From Populus alba (taxonomy: Eukaryota > Streptophyta > Magnoliopsida > Malpighiales > Salicaceae), in contig NC_133297.1 in assembly GCF_005239225.2 (NCBI RefSeq), forward strand, positions 19,952,147 through 20,016,146: DNA of 64,000 nucleotides, read 5' to 3'. How positions within the stretch are numbered: the stretch's first letter is position 1; the number at the start of each line of letters is the position of its first letter. The translations under genes were made by a program, and so were the position numbers. Positions 40,205 through 51,019 of this stretch are shown here, one piece after another. The notes under the pieces are model-generated. The model saw only the letters and a list, made by a program, of their open reading frames with translations, did not search any database and had not been told where the DNA came from.

Positions 40205-41494
40205 TCAATCTTTATATATAGGATCACTCAATTCAATAGAGTCATTTTCAACCGAAAAATTGTCAAAATAAACTTTCAAACGATGCCCATTTACCTTGAA
40301 AACATTGCCATTCTTTGGATTCTCAATATCACAGGCCCCATATGGATACACATGTTTCACAATAAAAGGACCACTCCATCTTGTTCTTAGTTTTCCAGGA
40401 AATAAATGGAGTCGAGAATTATAAAGCAAGACTTTTTGACCAACATTGAATGTTTTTCTCAGTATTTTTTTGTCATGAAACTCTTTAATTCTTGCTTTAT
40501 GAATTTTTGAATTGTCATATGCATCATTTCTTATTTCCTCAAGCTCATTTATTTGCAATTTTCGCAGCTGACTAGCATCATCAAGGCTTGAATTGAAAGC
40601 TTTAATAACCCAATAAGCTTTATGTTCAATTTCCACAGGCAAGTGACAAGGTTTTCCATAGACTAGTCTATAAGGTGACATACCTAATGATGTTTTATAA
40701 GCAGTTCGATAAGCCCAAAGTGCATCATTAAGTCTTAAAGACCAGTCTTTCCTATTAGGGTTCATTGTTTTCTCCAAGATCTGTTTGATCTCCCTATTAG
40801 CAAGCTCTACTTGTCCACTTGTCTGAGGGTGATAAAGGGTGGCAACTTTATGTGTGATTCCATATTTCTTCATTAAAGACTCAAATGGCTTGTTGCAAAA
40901 GTGTGTTCCACCATCACTTATCATGGCTCGAGGGATTCCAAATCGACTTAAAATGTTTTCTTTCAAAAACTTTATCACTATTTTGTGATCATTGGTTCGA
41001 CTTGGAATTGCCTCTATCCATTTTGAAACATAATCTACTGCGACCAATATGTACAAGAAACCAAATGATGGAGGAAATGGACCCATGAAATCTATACCCC
41101 AACAGTCAAAGATCTCAATGACAAGAATAGGATTTAAAGGCATCATGTGACGTTTCGAAATAGATCCCAACTTTTGACAATTTTCACAAATCTTACAGAA
41201 TGCATGTGGGTCTTTGAACATGGTGGGCCAATAGAATCCACTTTGTAAGATTTTTGCAGTTGTCTTTCTTGATGAGAAATGACCCCCACATGCCTCAGAA
41301 TGACAAAATTTAATGACACTACTTACCTCATTGTCAGGAATGCATCTTCGAAATATTTGATCAGGACAATATTTGAATAAATAAGGGTCATCCCAATAAA
41401 AGTTCTTTACTTCGTTCAAGAACTTTCTTTTGTCTTGGGTACTCCAATGAGCTGGCAATTGTCCTGAAACAAGAAAATTAACAATATTAGCAAA
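40205..41494 (-). CDS. integrase of element B
   Basis: Same frame as the preceding pol part, separated from it only by the private TAG at 41495. It begins [20 protein letters not shown]. The zinc-binding part reads [15 protein letters not shown] and FCKICENCQ (HHCC-type). The catalytic core has [25 protein letters not shown] and [16 protein letters not shown], giving the three acidic residues D, D and E. The C-terminal part contains [20 protein letters not shown] and NGHRLKVYF, the usual end of gypsy integrases. Stop at 40205. Together with the LTR ends it would insert the element DNA. The extra ORF follows 165 bp downstream. Confidence 0.95.
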   Translation of the reverse strand, partial: FANIVNFLVSGQLPAHWSTQDKRKFLNEVKNFYWDDPYLFKYCPDQIFRRCIPDNEVSSVIKFCHSEACGGHFSSRKTTAKILQSGFYWPTMFKDPHAFCKICENCQKLGSISKRHMMPLNPILVIEIFDCWGIDFMGPFPPSFGFLYILVAVDYVSKWIEAIPSRTNDHKIVIKFLKENILSRFGIPRAMISDGGTHFCNKPFESLMKKYGITHKVATLYHPQTSGQVELANREIKQILEKTMNPNRKDWSLRLNDALWAYRTAYKTSLGMSPYRLVYGKPCHLPVEIEHKAYWVIKAFNSSLDDASQLRKLQINELEEIRNDAYDNSKIHKARIKEFHDKKILRKTFNVGQKVLLYNSRLHLFPGKLRTRWSGPFIVKHVYPYGACDIENPKNGNVFKVNGHRLKVYFDNFSVENDSIELSDPIYKD

Positions 41495-43807
41495 CTAAGG
41501 CATCGTAGAGACAGAAAATAAAGATTCATCAGGAAAGTAGTCATCGATTGGTGTAATGTCAGATCTCGAATCGGTTGTCAATCTTGACAAATGATCCGCG
41601 ACAACATTTTCGGTGCCTTTCTTGTCTTTGATTGTGATATCAAATTCTTGAAGTAACAAAATCCACCGCACCAATCTAGCCTTAGAATCTTTCTTAGAGA
41701 GAAGATATTTCAATGCTGCATGATCACTAAAAACAATAACAGGTGAGCCAACAAGATAAGATCTGAACTTGTCACATGCAAATACTACTGCAAGTAATTC
41801 TTTTTCAGTGGTAGTGTAATTCATTTGAGCACTATTTAAAGTTTTACTTGCATAGTAAATCACATAAGGTTTCTTATCTTTCCTTTGTCCCAAGACAGCA
41901 CCCACGGCATAATCACTAGCGTCACACATTATTTCAAAAGGTAATGACCAATCAGGAGGTTGAATGACAGGAGCAGAAGTAAGCAAGTTTTTAAGTTTAA
42001 CAAAGGCTTCCTCACAATGTTCAGTCCATTCAAAAATATTATTCTTTGTTAGAAGGTTACTCAAGGGCTTAGATATTACACTAAAATCTTTGATGAACCT
42101 TCTGTAAAAACCAGCATGTCCTAAGAATGATCTAACATCTTTAACAGATTTTGGTGTTGGTAAGTTGGCAATTAACTCGATTTTAGATTTGTCAACCTCA
42201 ATTCCTTTCGATGAAACAATGTGACCAAGTACAATGCCGTTTGTTACCATAAAGTGACATTTTTCCCAATTCAGTACAAGATTCTTCTCTTCACACCTGC
42301 TCAAAACCTTTTCTAAGTTAGTCAAACAATCATCAAATGAATCACCAAAAACAGAAAAATCATCCATAAAAATTTCAAGAAAACGTTCAACCATATCACT
42401 GAATATGCTAAGCATGCATCTTTGAAACGTGGCTGGTGCATTACATAATCCAAAAGGCATCCTTCGATATGCAAAAGTACCAAATGGACATGTGAAAGTA
42501 GTCTTCTCTTGATCTTCCAATGCAATTTCAATTTGATTGTAACCTGAATAACCATCTAGGAAACAATAAAATTCATGACCTGCAACTCTTTCTAGGATTT
42601 GGTCCATGAAAGGTAAAGGGAAATGATCTTTTCTAGTCATTGAATTAAGTTTCCTATAGTCAATGCACATGCGCCAACCCGTAACAGTTCTAGTTGGAAT
42701 TAACTCATTTTTCTCATTTGTTATCACAGTGACTCCAGACTTTTTGGGTACAACTTGGGTAGGACTTACCCATTTGCTATCAGAAATAGGATAAATGATT
42801 CCATTATCTAGAAGCTTAATGACTTCATTTTTCACTACTTCTTTCATATTAGGATTAAGCCTTCGTTGCATTTCTCTAGAGGGTTTCGCATTTTCCTCCA
42901 AATAAATCCTGTGTGTGCAAATCAAAGGGCTAATTCCTTTTATGTCAGCTATGGTCCATCCTAATGCATTTTTGTGCATTTTCAGAGTCTGTAATAACTT
43001 ATCTTCTTGATGCGCATTAAGTTTGGAAGAGATTATTACCGGAAAAGTTTCATTTTCTCCCAAAAATGAGTATTTGAGATTAAATGGTAACGGCTTCAAT
43101 TCAGGTTTTGGTGGTTGAACACTTGAAGGTATGGGCTCAATTGATCGTGGTGGCAATTCTTCAATTTGTGGTCTCCAATTGCATGCCTTTGATTCCTGAA
43201 AGTAGACCATTTGCAAATCATCAGATTCATCAATCTCAGTTTCACTAGAAGTGGTTTGAAATTGATCATGAACTAATTTTTCAATAAAGTCCACTTCTTG
43301 TAAATCATTATCATCTCCAGGTTGCTTGTAAATGTTGAAAATATTCATCTCCAATGTCATGTTTCCAAATGATAGCTTCATCAGTCCATTCCTACAATTA
43401 ATCAATGCATTAGAAGTGGCAAGAAATGGACATCCTAAAATGACAGGAATTGAATTACATGCTTCAACAGGTTGCGTGTCCAAGACAACAAAATCCACAG
43501 GATAAATGAATTTATCAACTTGTACCAACACATCTTCAATTATTCCTCTAGGCACTTTTACAGATCTATCGGCGAGTAAAAGAGTTACAGAGGTTGGTTT
43601 TAACTCACCTAGATTGAGACTCTGAAAAACTGAATATAGAAGTAAATTCACACTAGCTCCAAGATCAAGTAAGGCTCTTTCAATTTTATGTTCTCCAATA
43701 AAGCAAGAAATTGTAGGACAACCAGGGTCTTTATATTTCAAAGCATTATTGTTCTGAAGAATGGCACTTACTTGTTCGGCTAAAAAGGCTTTCTTTTTCA
43801 CATTCAG
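41495..43807 (-). CDS. pol of element B: protease, reverse transcriptase, RNase H
   Basis: An open frame of about 770 codons, directly after the shared stop. Protease: ERALLDLGASVNLLLYS, active site DLGA, about residues 45-60, and the PVILGCPFLATSNALI block. Reverse transcriptase: WRMCIDYRKLNSMTRKDHFP, then EFYCFLDGYSGYNQIEIALE, and FMDDFSVFG near residue 475 with both catalytic aspartates. RNase H: IMCDASDYAVGAVLGQ and TTEKELLAVVFACDKFRSYL, and FSDHAALKYLL, with acidic residues present. It ends at TAG 41495-41497, where E has TGC and F has TGG. The enzyme would copy the RNA into DNA. Length and order are normal for Athila-type elements. Confidence 0.95.
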   Translation of the reverse strand: MNVKKKAFLAEQVSAILQNNNALKYKDPGCPTISCFIGEHKIERALLDLGASVNLLLYSVFQSLNLGELKPTSVTLLLADRSVKVPRGIIEDVLVQVDKFIYPVDFVVLDTQPVEACNSIPVILGCPFLATSNALINCRNGLMKLSFGNMTLEMNIFNIYKQPGDDNDLQEVDFIEKLVHDQFQTTSSETEIDESDDLQMVYFQESKACNWRPQIEELPPRSIEPIPSSVQPPKPELKPLPFNLKYSFLGENETFPVIISSKLNAHQEDKLLQTLKMHKNALGWTIADIKGISPLICTHRIYLEENAKPSREMQRRLNPNMKEVVKNEVIKLLDNGIIYPISDSKWVSPTQVVPKKSGVTVITNEKNELIPTRTVTGWRMCIDYRKLNSMTRKDHFPLPFMDQILERVAGHEFYCFLDGYSGYNQIEIALEDQEKTTFTCPFGTFAYRRMPFGLCNAPATFQRCMLSIFSDMVERFLEIFMDDFSVFGDSFDDCLTNLEKVLSRCEEKNLVLNWEKCHFMVTNGIVLGHIVSSKGIEVDKSKIELIANLPTPKSVKDVRSFLGHAGFYRRFIKDFSVISKPLSNLLTKNNIFEWTEHCEEAFVKLKNLLTSAPVIQPPDWSLPFEIMCDASDYAVGAVLGQRKDKKPYVIYYASKTLNSAQMNYTTTEKELLAVVFACDKFRSYLVGSPVIVFSDHAALKYLLSKKDSKARLVRWILLLQEFDITIKDKKGTENVVADHLSRLTTDSRSDITPIDDYFPDESLFSVSTMP

Positions 43808-43810
43808 TTA
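43808..43810 (-). promoter_or_regulatory. shared gag-pol stop codon (possible readthrough site)
   Basis: TAA between AAGAAA and CTGAATGTG. Protease lies in the same frame directly after it. E (52248-52250) and F (55915-55917) have TAA at the same place. The frame needed for pol is thus interrupted by one stop inherited by three copies. Readthrough is an inference; the next bases CTG do not form the well-known strong readthrough context. Confidence 0.4.
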
Positions 43811-44536
43811 TTTCTTAACAGTGCATAGATCTTTTAAAAATTTAGCATAGGAAGGAACCTGTTTAATAGCATCCAACAAAGGTATATTGATCCTTACCTG
43901 TTTGAAAATTTCAAAGATTTCAGAGTTGTGACTAACTTTCCTTTGTTTGATCATGGCATGAGGAAATGGAAGTGCTGGCGGGGAATCAGCCTTTTCTTTG
44001 CAGTGTTCAGGTTCAACCCCTTCCTTACCCTCAGAGATAGACTCATCATCTTTCTCACAAGGTTCAAGAATAGGTTTTTCAATAACCTTACCACTACGAA
44101 GAGTGATGACTGATTTGACTTGATCCATGTGTTGGCTTCCAGAACTACTTGCATTTGCATTGTATTGCCCCTTTGGATTTTGCTGTGGTTGAGAAGAAAA
44201 CTTACCTTTCTCTTGGAAACTGAGAGCAGATGTTAATTTTGCAAGAGCATCTTTAAAATCGGTCATGCTTTGAGCAAGTTGAGTGTTGATTGTCTCCTGC
44301 TTTTCAATGAATGCATGCAATGTTTCCTCAAAATTTCTTCTAGGAGGTGGAGCATAAGGAGGTGCATATCCATGAGAATTTTGGAAATTATGGTGTGCTT
44401 GAAACGGTGGATGTGAAGTTTGTGCATTGTTGCTATCACTCTTCCAACTAAAATTTGGGTGATTTCTCCAACCAGGGTTATATGTTTGTGAGTATGGGTT
44501 ATGGTTGGGTCTTTGGAAACTGTTTAAAGCATGGGC
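43808..44536 (-). CDS. gag of element B, C-terminal part after a private stop
   Basis: Continues the gag frame after the TAA at 44537. The text includes NSHGYAPPYAPPPRRNFEET, then EKQETINTQLAQSMTDFKDA, the LRSGKVIEK block, a charged stretch (KDDESISEGKEGVE) and FKQVRINIPLLDAIKQVPSY-AKFLKDLCTVKK. It ends at TAA 43808-43810, a stop found at the same place in E and F. In Athila-type polyproteins this segment leads straight into protease, so the part up to here is the gag-protease linker. Confidence 0.85.
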   Translation of the reverse strand, partial: AHALNSFQRPNHNPYSQTYNPGWRNHPNFSWKSDSNNAQTSHPPFQAHHNFQNSHGYAPPYAPPPRRNFEETLHAFIEKQETINTQLAQSMTDFKDALAKLTSALSFQEKGKFSSQPQQNPKGQYNANASSSGSQHMDQVKSVITLRSGKVIEKPILEPCEKDDESISEGKEGVEPEHCKEKADSPPALPFPHAMIKQRKVSHNSEIFEIFKQVRINIPLLDAIKQVPSYAKFLKDLCTVKK

Positions 44537-45466
44537 TTATTCATGGAGGCATTCCTTGAAAGAAGGCAAAGTTGGACAATCATTGGTTGCATGCTCATTT
44601 GTTTCACAGATTTGACACACAATGTCTTTAACAGATTTTAATTGACCACTCTTTTTTAATTCTAGTGCCTCGACTTTTCTAGCTAAAGATGCAAACTTGG
44701 CTTGGAGGTCATGATCTTCCCTAAGGTTGTGCATACCCCCACTAGATGTATGAGGTTGAGTTTTACCTGGTGCCTCATAAGTACCTGTGGTGTCCCAATT
44801 TTGAGCATTTTCAGCTAGCAAGTCTAGGTACTCCATTGCTTCATTAGGGTCTTTATCTTCAAAAGTTCCATTGCACATCAATTCAACCATTTGCCTATCT
44901 CTAGGTGTTAAACCCTCATAAAAATGTGAAACCAATCTCCATGTTTCAAAACCATGATGTGGGCAAGTATTAAGCAAATCTCGATACCTATCCCAACATT
45001 GGTAAAATGTTTCTCCTGGCTTTTGAGTGAAAGTGATGATTTGTCTTTTGAAAGAGTTTGTTCTGTGAGATGGAAAAAACTTCTTTAAAAATTGTTGTTG
45101 CATATCATCCCAAGCACGAATGGATCCTGGTCTCAAATTTTGTAGCCATGTTTTAGCTTTATCTTTTAATGAAAAAGGAAAAAGCTTTAATCGAATGGTG
45201 TTCATGCTACAATTTGAGTCATTATAGGTATTACAGACCTCCTCAAATTCCCTTAAATGCAAGTATGGATTTTCTAAGTCTAAGCCATGAAAAGATGGTA
45301 AAAGTTGAATAATGTCTGGCTTAAAATTAAAATGAGATGCATCAGGAGGGAAAACTATGCATGAGGGTGCACTTGTTCTTGTGGGATTCATGTGGTCTCT
45401 AAGTGTTCTCATATGGTTATTCTCATTATTCTCATTATGAAGTGATTGATTATCTTCTTCGGCCAT
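44537..45466 (-). CDS. gag of element B, N-terminal and core part
   Basis: The chosen start is MAEEDNQSLHNENNENN at 45466, because relatives A and E begin alignable sequence there; the open frame extends further to 45592. The core reads FHGLDLENPYLHLREFEEVC and later MNTIRLKLFPFSLKDKAKTW, the retrotransposon gag block. It ends with a zinc-knuckle-like CQICETNEHATNDCPT (CX2CX4HX4C). Gag forms the particle and packages RNA. The frame stops at TAA (44537-44539) where element A has CAA, so this stop is private to B; the same frame resumes to 43808. It is the first gene after the 5' LTR. Confidence 0.9.
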   Translation of the reverse strand: MAEEDNQSLHNENNENNHMRTLRDHMNPTRTSAPSCIVFPPDASHFNFKPDIIQLLPSFHGLDLENPYLHLREFEEVCNTYNDSNCSMNTIRLKLFPFSLKDKAKTWLQNLRPGSIRAWDDMQQQFLKKFFPSHRTNSFKRQIITFTQKPGETFYQCWDRYRDLLNTCPHHGFETWRLVSHFYEGLTPRDRQMVELMCNGTFEDKDPNEAMEYLDLLAENAQNWDTTGTYEAPGKTQPHTSSGGMHNLREDHDLQAKFASLARKVEALELKKSGQLKSVKDIVCQICETNEHATNDCPTLPSFKECLHE

Positions 45467-45674
45467 ATTTTCTGAAAATGATGAGGATACCCTACAAAGT
45501 CTACCACTTAATGTACGTGACCAAACTCTCATGCACGTGTAAGAAGAGAATAAAAGCAAGAAAAGAAAATAGAAGAAAAAGAAACAAAACAAAACAAAGG
45601 AAACAAAAATAGATAAAATGAAAAGTGAAAAGAGAAAATAAATTAAATATTATAATTTATACAAGAATTTACCT

Positions 45675-45691
45675 CCCCGGCAACGGCGCCA
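45675..45691 (-). other. primer-binding site of element B
   Basis: TGGCGCCGTTGCCGGGG on the minus strand, seven bases after the LTR end. This matches the expected 3' end of tRNA-Asp, the primer commonly described for Athila elements. Confidence 0.8.
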
Positions 45692-45698
45692 AAAAACT

Positions 45699-45968
45699 TG
45701 ACACGACCAAAAGCTTGATGTCTTTTCCCAAGTGCAGGAGTGTCGAAGTAATAAATAACCCGGTAAGACCGGGGTCGAACCACAGAGAGGTTAATTGTAT
45801 AAATTATAAATAACAACACAACAATAACAATAACAATAATAATAACAATAGTAGTACTAGTAATAGTAATAATAATAATAATACTCAGTACGTGGCGTTG
45901 TTATACCTGAGAATGATCTAAAAGATCGGGTCACAGGTTTCCAGCCTATATACTGAGTTTATGAACAG

Positions 45969-46008
<40 letters not shown>

Positions 46009-47453
46009 CAACAACAATAACAATAACAACAATAATAATAAAGAAGAGAAGGAAGAAATTAATGAGAACTTTGAGTTGAAAGATTAATGTAAGGATTAAA
46101 CAACGATAAAAATAAATGTCAAGGTTAGAGGATCCACTAATGGTACTTCAAACAAGTATAGTATAAACTCTTATTACTCAATTGGAAACCACACATAAAG
46201 GAGGTTCCAATCAGATTATAAATTGTTAACATGATTACATTAGTTATCTTATTCGAATAAAGCTAATACTTGTAAATGTTGACAGGCATTCATGATTATA
46301 ACTTATGTTAACAACAAATCAAGTCCCTTTCATAGCTCAGGTGTCGGTTATACCATACAGTATGGGCTATGAAAGTACCAAGTATTTGTTGTACCAAGTG
46401 TTATACAACATAAATCTAGACTAACCATTTAACAAGCAAAGTATTAAAAGTGAACAAGATAACAAATATAAAACATGTTAGTATCCAACGTTAAGGTCCA
46501 TGTTAAGTTTATATTATACTTATTCTTACACCATTAGTGTACCCTTTTCACCTTGACATAATTAACTTAGCTAAACATAATGAAAGAAAGAAACATAGAT
46601 GAACAAGATAAGAACATAAATGAGAAAGAAGTTAACTAAGTAAAGGAAAGGAAATGAAGTGCATAAACTTGATATTAATGAAAGCAAAACATAAGCAATA
46701 CAAAGAGAGAAAGCAAGAGCATGATCTTGATCTGAACACCAAGATGCCTCAATACATGGTAAGTGCCTCCTTTTATAGGCCAAAATTTGGAACTATTGAT
46801 TTGTTGACTAATTGATGAGTGGGTGGCCACATCTTGACTAGATAACAATCCTTATCTTCTTGTCTGATCAAGACGTCATTGCTAACATCATAATTTGCCC
46901 AGAATCCTCAAGAATGTTCTAGGAAATTGTCTCAGCTTTCCAACAAAAAAAAAGATGAGGTCATTTGGACTTCTAGAACTCAAGATATGGGCTGAACACT
47001 AAATAGTGTTTGGGCTGCAGGACAGCTTCGGAATTCTTCGTTGTTCCTTCAATTTGGACTTCAAAACGACCTTTTCAAATCTAGGGATCCTCATGAAAGT
47101 TGTAGGCTTTTGTCTTACCTTTCCATCCATATAAAGTGGACCTAAATCCGAAATCTAGAGCTCCAGATATGATCCAATTACCGAGCAATGTTCCGGTTTG
47201 GACTGCACCGACATCTCTTTTCTAAGTTTGGCCATCTCTTTGTCCTTTAACTTTCAATGCTTAAACTCATCAATCAATCCGTTTATTTATGTGATAGTCC
47301 TGCATTTAAAATGAGCATTTACCATAAATTAAGGTATCTTATAATATCAAACTTGTTATTATAAAACATGCTTTAGTTAAGGAGTTATTGATACTTCAAG
47401 TGCAAAATGATGATATAAAACCTTGATAAACATGCACTTTTAAGTACTAATCA
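45699..47453 (-). repeat. 5' LTR of element B
   Basis: Full-length copy, 1755 bp, beginning TGATTAGTAC at 47453 and ending GTGTCA at 45699 on the minus strand. Same microsatellite and 74-bp insert as the 3' LTR (insert at 45884-45957). Confidence 0.95.
46771..46777 (-). promoter_or_regulatory. TATA box in 5' LTR of element B
   Basis: TATAAAA on the minus strand in GGCCTATAAAAGGAGGC, conserved in the LTRs of A (22481), E (49891) and D (48070 region). It would drive the genomic RNA of the element. Confidence 0.65.
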
Positions 47454-47458
47454 TTAAC
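47454..47458. other. target-site duplication of element B (right)
   Basis: TTAAC, the partner of 35702-35706. Confidence 0.9.
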
Positions 47459-48751
47459 CAACTAGAAACCACGCACAAAGGAGATTCCAATCGAATGATT
47501 TATCCTTAATAGTTCATTATAAAGTTTTAACATAATTATATTAATTATCTTATTTTAGTAACACCATACTTTTAAATATTGTAAGGAATTCTTGATGTTA
47601 ACTTATGTTAAAAACAAATCAAGTTCCTTTCATAGCACATGTGTTGGTTATACCATATGGTTGGCTATGAAAGTGTCAAGCATTTGTTGTACCAAGTGCT
47701 ATACAACACAAATCTAGATTAACCATTTAACAAGCAAGGTATTAAAAATTAATAAGATAAAAATGATAAGACATGTTAATAGCTAACTTTCTTGGATATA
47801 AACATTGAAGTTCATATTGAGTTTATATTATACTTATCCTAACACCATTAGTGAAACCTTTCCACCTTGACATAATAAACTTAGCTAAACATAATGAAGA
47901 AGAGAAACATAAATAAACAAGATAAGAACATAAATAAGATATAAGTTAACTAAGTATAGTAAAGGAAATGAAAAGCATAAACATAAAATAAAAATAAAGA
48001 TTACAAAATACAAAGAAAGTAAGTAATCTTAATCTGAACACCAAGATGCCTAAATGCATGGCAAATGCCTCCTTTTATAGGCCAAAATTCAGAACTATTG
48101 ATTTGATGGCTAATTGGAGTGGGTGGCCACCTCTTGACTTGATAACAATCTTTATCTTCTTGTCTGCAGAAAACATCATTGGTAACATCAGAATTTGAAC
48201 AGATAGTCTTCATGAAAGTTATGGAAAATTGTGTCATTTTTCCAACAAAAAAAGAATGAGGTCATTTGGACTTCTAGAACTCGAGATATTGGCTAAACAC
48301 TTAACAAAGTCTGGGCTGTAGGATAGATTCAGAATTCTCTTTTGATGCTAAGATTTGGACTTCCAATCAGCAGAATTGAGTCTTGTCTCTCATAAATGTT
48401 TTAGGCCTATGTCTTAGCTGTTCAACCATATAAACCAAACTGACATCCAAGATCTACAGCTCTAGATATGACACAATAACTAAATAGTGTTCCAATTTGA
48501 ATTGAATCAACATCTCTTTTCTAAGCTTAACCTTTTCTTTGTCCTTTCACTTTCAATAGCTAATCATATAATCAATCCTTTGAATTGTGAATATGCTTGC
48601 ATTTAAAATGAGCATTTACCATAAATTAAAGCTATCTTATATTATCAGACTTATTAGTATAAAACATGTTATAGTTAAGGAGTTATTGATACTTCATGTG
48701 CAAAATGATGATGTAAATTCTTAATAAAAATACACTTTTAAGTACTAATCA
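47459..48751 (-). repeat. LTR of gypsy element D, right part
   Basis: Continues the LTR started at 35453 after the B insertion. It ends at 48751 with the same TAAGTACTAATCA edge, followed by a C-rich (purine on the minus strand) tract, so it is a 3' LTR on the minus strand. It lacks the 74-bp insert seen in B. Confidence 0.9.
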
Positions 48752-49456
48752 CACCCCCAACCAGCTTATTACTAGTTCCTAGTAATCAAAGCGTTAAAAT
48801 AATTTGCAAGTTCCACAAAACAAGGCATTCATCATTCAACTTCTATTAATCTATCTAAATAAACAAACTCTCATTAAATTTATATATTTGCTTCATACTG
48901 TTGAAACAAGATATTAATAAACCTTCTTTTTATGTGCTCAATGTATGAAAACATAGATGATAGGGCTTTCATTGGAAGAAAAAAAATATTTTATTTTAAT
49001 GTTTTTCTATGGTTAACTTCCTTGGGTTGGGATTACTATTTTTTTTCCTTTTTTTTTAATATATATACATATAACTTAAAACACAAGGCATATTTAACCC
49101 ATGTAACGAGCTTTTGGCTAATGACTCCCAGACTAGTTGGTCTTAGGGCATTAGGTGTTGAGACACCCCTACAAGCTTAGTAACTCTGGTTGCAGATACT
49201 GATATGTAGATAATGCAATATTTGATTCCCTTAAGCTTTTCTCCTTAACCCATATAACAAGCACTGGGCCAATAGCTCTCATGTCAGTTGGCTTTAGGGT
49301 ATTAGGTGTTAAAACACCACTTCGAGCTTAATTGCTTAGGTTAGGGAGGCTACGAAACCAAACTTATCTACGTTTTTATTATCATAAATATTTTTTTCTT
49401 GAAAATTATATACTATCCCTTTCCCTTAGTTGTTACCTTTAACAAAAGAACATAAA
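48752..49456 (-). mobile_element. 3' internal remnant of gypsy element D
   Basis: Matches 37328-38055 of B (3' untranslated part) with many differences. The match stops near 49456, where a plus-strand LTR of element E starts without its first 65 or so bases. The rest of D is missing. Confidence 0.8.
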
Positions 49457-50797
49457 TAACTCCTTAGCTAGAGCATGTTTTATAATAACATATCTAATAA
49501 TATAAGATACCTTTAATTTATTGTAAATATTCATCTTAAATGCAGGCCTATCACATAAATCAAGGGATTGATTAATGAGTTTAACTACTGAAATTGAGAA
49601 GACAAAGAGAGGGCTAAGCTTAGAAAAGAGATGTTGGTTTAGTCCAAATTGGAACACCATTCGGTTATTAGATCATAACTAGAGTTGTAGAACTTGGATT
49701 TAGGCCTACTTTATATGGATGGAAAGCTAAGACATAGGCCTAAAACTTTCATTGGAGTGCAAGATTTAGAAAATCCATTTTCAAGTTCAAATTGTAGCAA
49801 CAACGGAGAAGTCCAAATCTATCCTATAGCCCATACACTATTCAATGTTCAACCAATTAGTCATCAAATCAATAGTTTTAATTTTTGGCCTATAAAAGGA
49901 GGCATTTGCCATACATTTTATTATCTTAGTTGTTCAGATCAAGATCTTGCTCTTGCTCTTGCTCTTGCTCTCATTATTTGTATTTTGTAATGTTAAAGTT
50001 TTATTCCATGTTATATTTTCATTAATCTCTTGTTTATGCCTTTCATTTCCTTTACTATACTTAAATAATCATATTCTCCTCTTGTTTATTTATGTTTCTC
50101 TTCTTCATAATGTTTCGCTAAGTTTATTATGTCAAGGTGAAAAAGTTTCACTAATGGTATTAAAATAAGTATAATATAAACTCAACATGGGCTTCAATGT
50201 TTATATCCAAGAAAATTTGTTATTAACATGTCTTACCTTTTTATCTTACTAATTGTTAATACCTTGCTTGTTAAATGGTTAATCTAGATTTATGTTGTAT
50301 AACACTTGGTACAACAAATGCTTGTCACTTTCATAGCCAACCGTATGGTATAACCTACACATGTGCTATGAAAGGAACTTGATTTGTTGTTAACATAAGT
50401 TAGCATCATGAATTCCTGACAATATTTAAGAGTTTGGTGTTACTTAAATAAGATAATTAATATGATCATGTTAAAAATTTATAATGAACTATTAAGGATA
50501 AATCATCCGATTGGAACCTCCACTGTGTGTGGTTTCCAGTTGATTAATAAAAAAAGTTTATACTATACTTATTTCTAATACTATTAATGGATCCTCTAAG
50601 CTTGACACTTGTTTTTATCATTGTTGAATCCTCACATTAATCTTACATCTCAAAGTCCTCTTTAACTTATTATTATTATTATTATTATTATTATTTATAT
50701 AGTTAAACTCCCTATGGTTCAACCTCGGTCTTGCTGGGTTATTTATTACTTCGATACTCCTGCACTTGAGAGAAGACATCAATCTTTTGGTTGTGTA
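49457..50797 (+). repeat. 5' LTR of element E, 5'-truncated
   Basis: Begins TAACTCCTTAGCTAGAGCATG, which corresponds to about base 65 of a full LTR, and ends GGTTGTGTA. TATAAAA box at 49891-49897. A small GCTCTT hexamer run lies at 49947-49970. Confidence 0.85.
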
Positions 50798-50804
50798 AAG
50801 TTTT

Positions 50805-50821
50805 TGGCGCCGTTGCCGGGG
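50805..50821 (+). other. primer-binding site of element E
   Basis: TGGCGCCGTTGCCGGGG, identical to that of B. Confidence 0.8.
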
Positions 50822-51019
50822 AGGTAAATTCTTGTATAAATTATAATATTTATTTTATTTTATTTTTTCACTTTTCTTGTATCTAACTTTTGTTTCTTTT
50901 GTTTTCTTTCTTTTTATTTTGTTTTATTCTTCCTTTTATTCTCTTTCTACTCGTGCATAAGTGTTTAGTCACATACATTAAGTAGTAGACTTTGTTGGGT
51001 ATCCTCATCATTTTTAGAA

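Larger units (their letters stand above)
35707..47453 (-). mobile_element. Athila-like gypsy element B, nearly complete, carrying an intact LOG-like gene
   Basis: Two LTRs (35707-37327 and 45699-47453) flank an 8.4-kb interior in the minus orientation: primer site, gag, protease-RT-RNase H, integrase, extra ORF, LOG-like ORF, 3' untranslated part. The 5-bp direct repeat TTAAC at both outer edges is the target duplication. The LTRs differ by roughly seven substitutions that I could see, plus a deletion of about 135 bp in the 3' LTR, so the insertion is young. Gag and pol are in one frame, with a stop between them that is shared by the relatives E and F. Two private stops probably make this copy non-autonomous. 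Confidence 0.95.
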
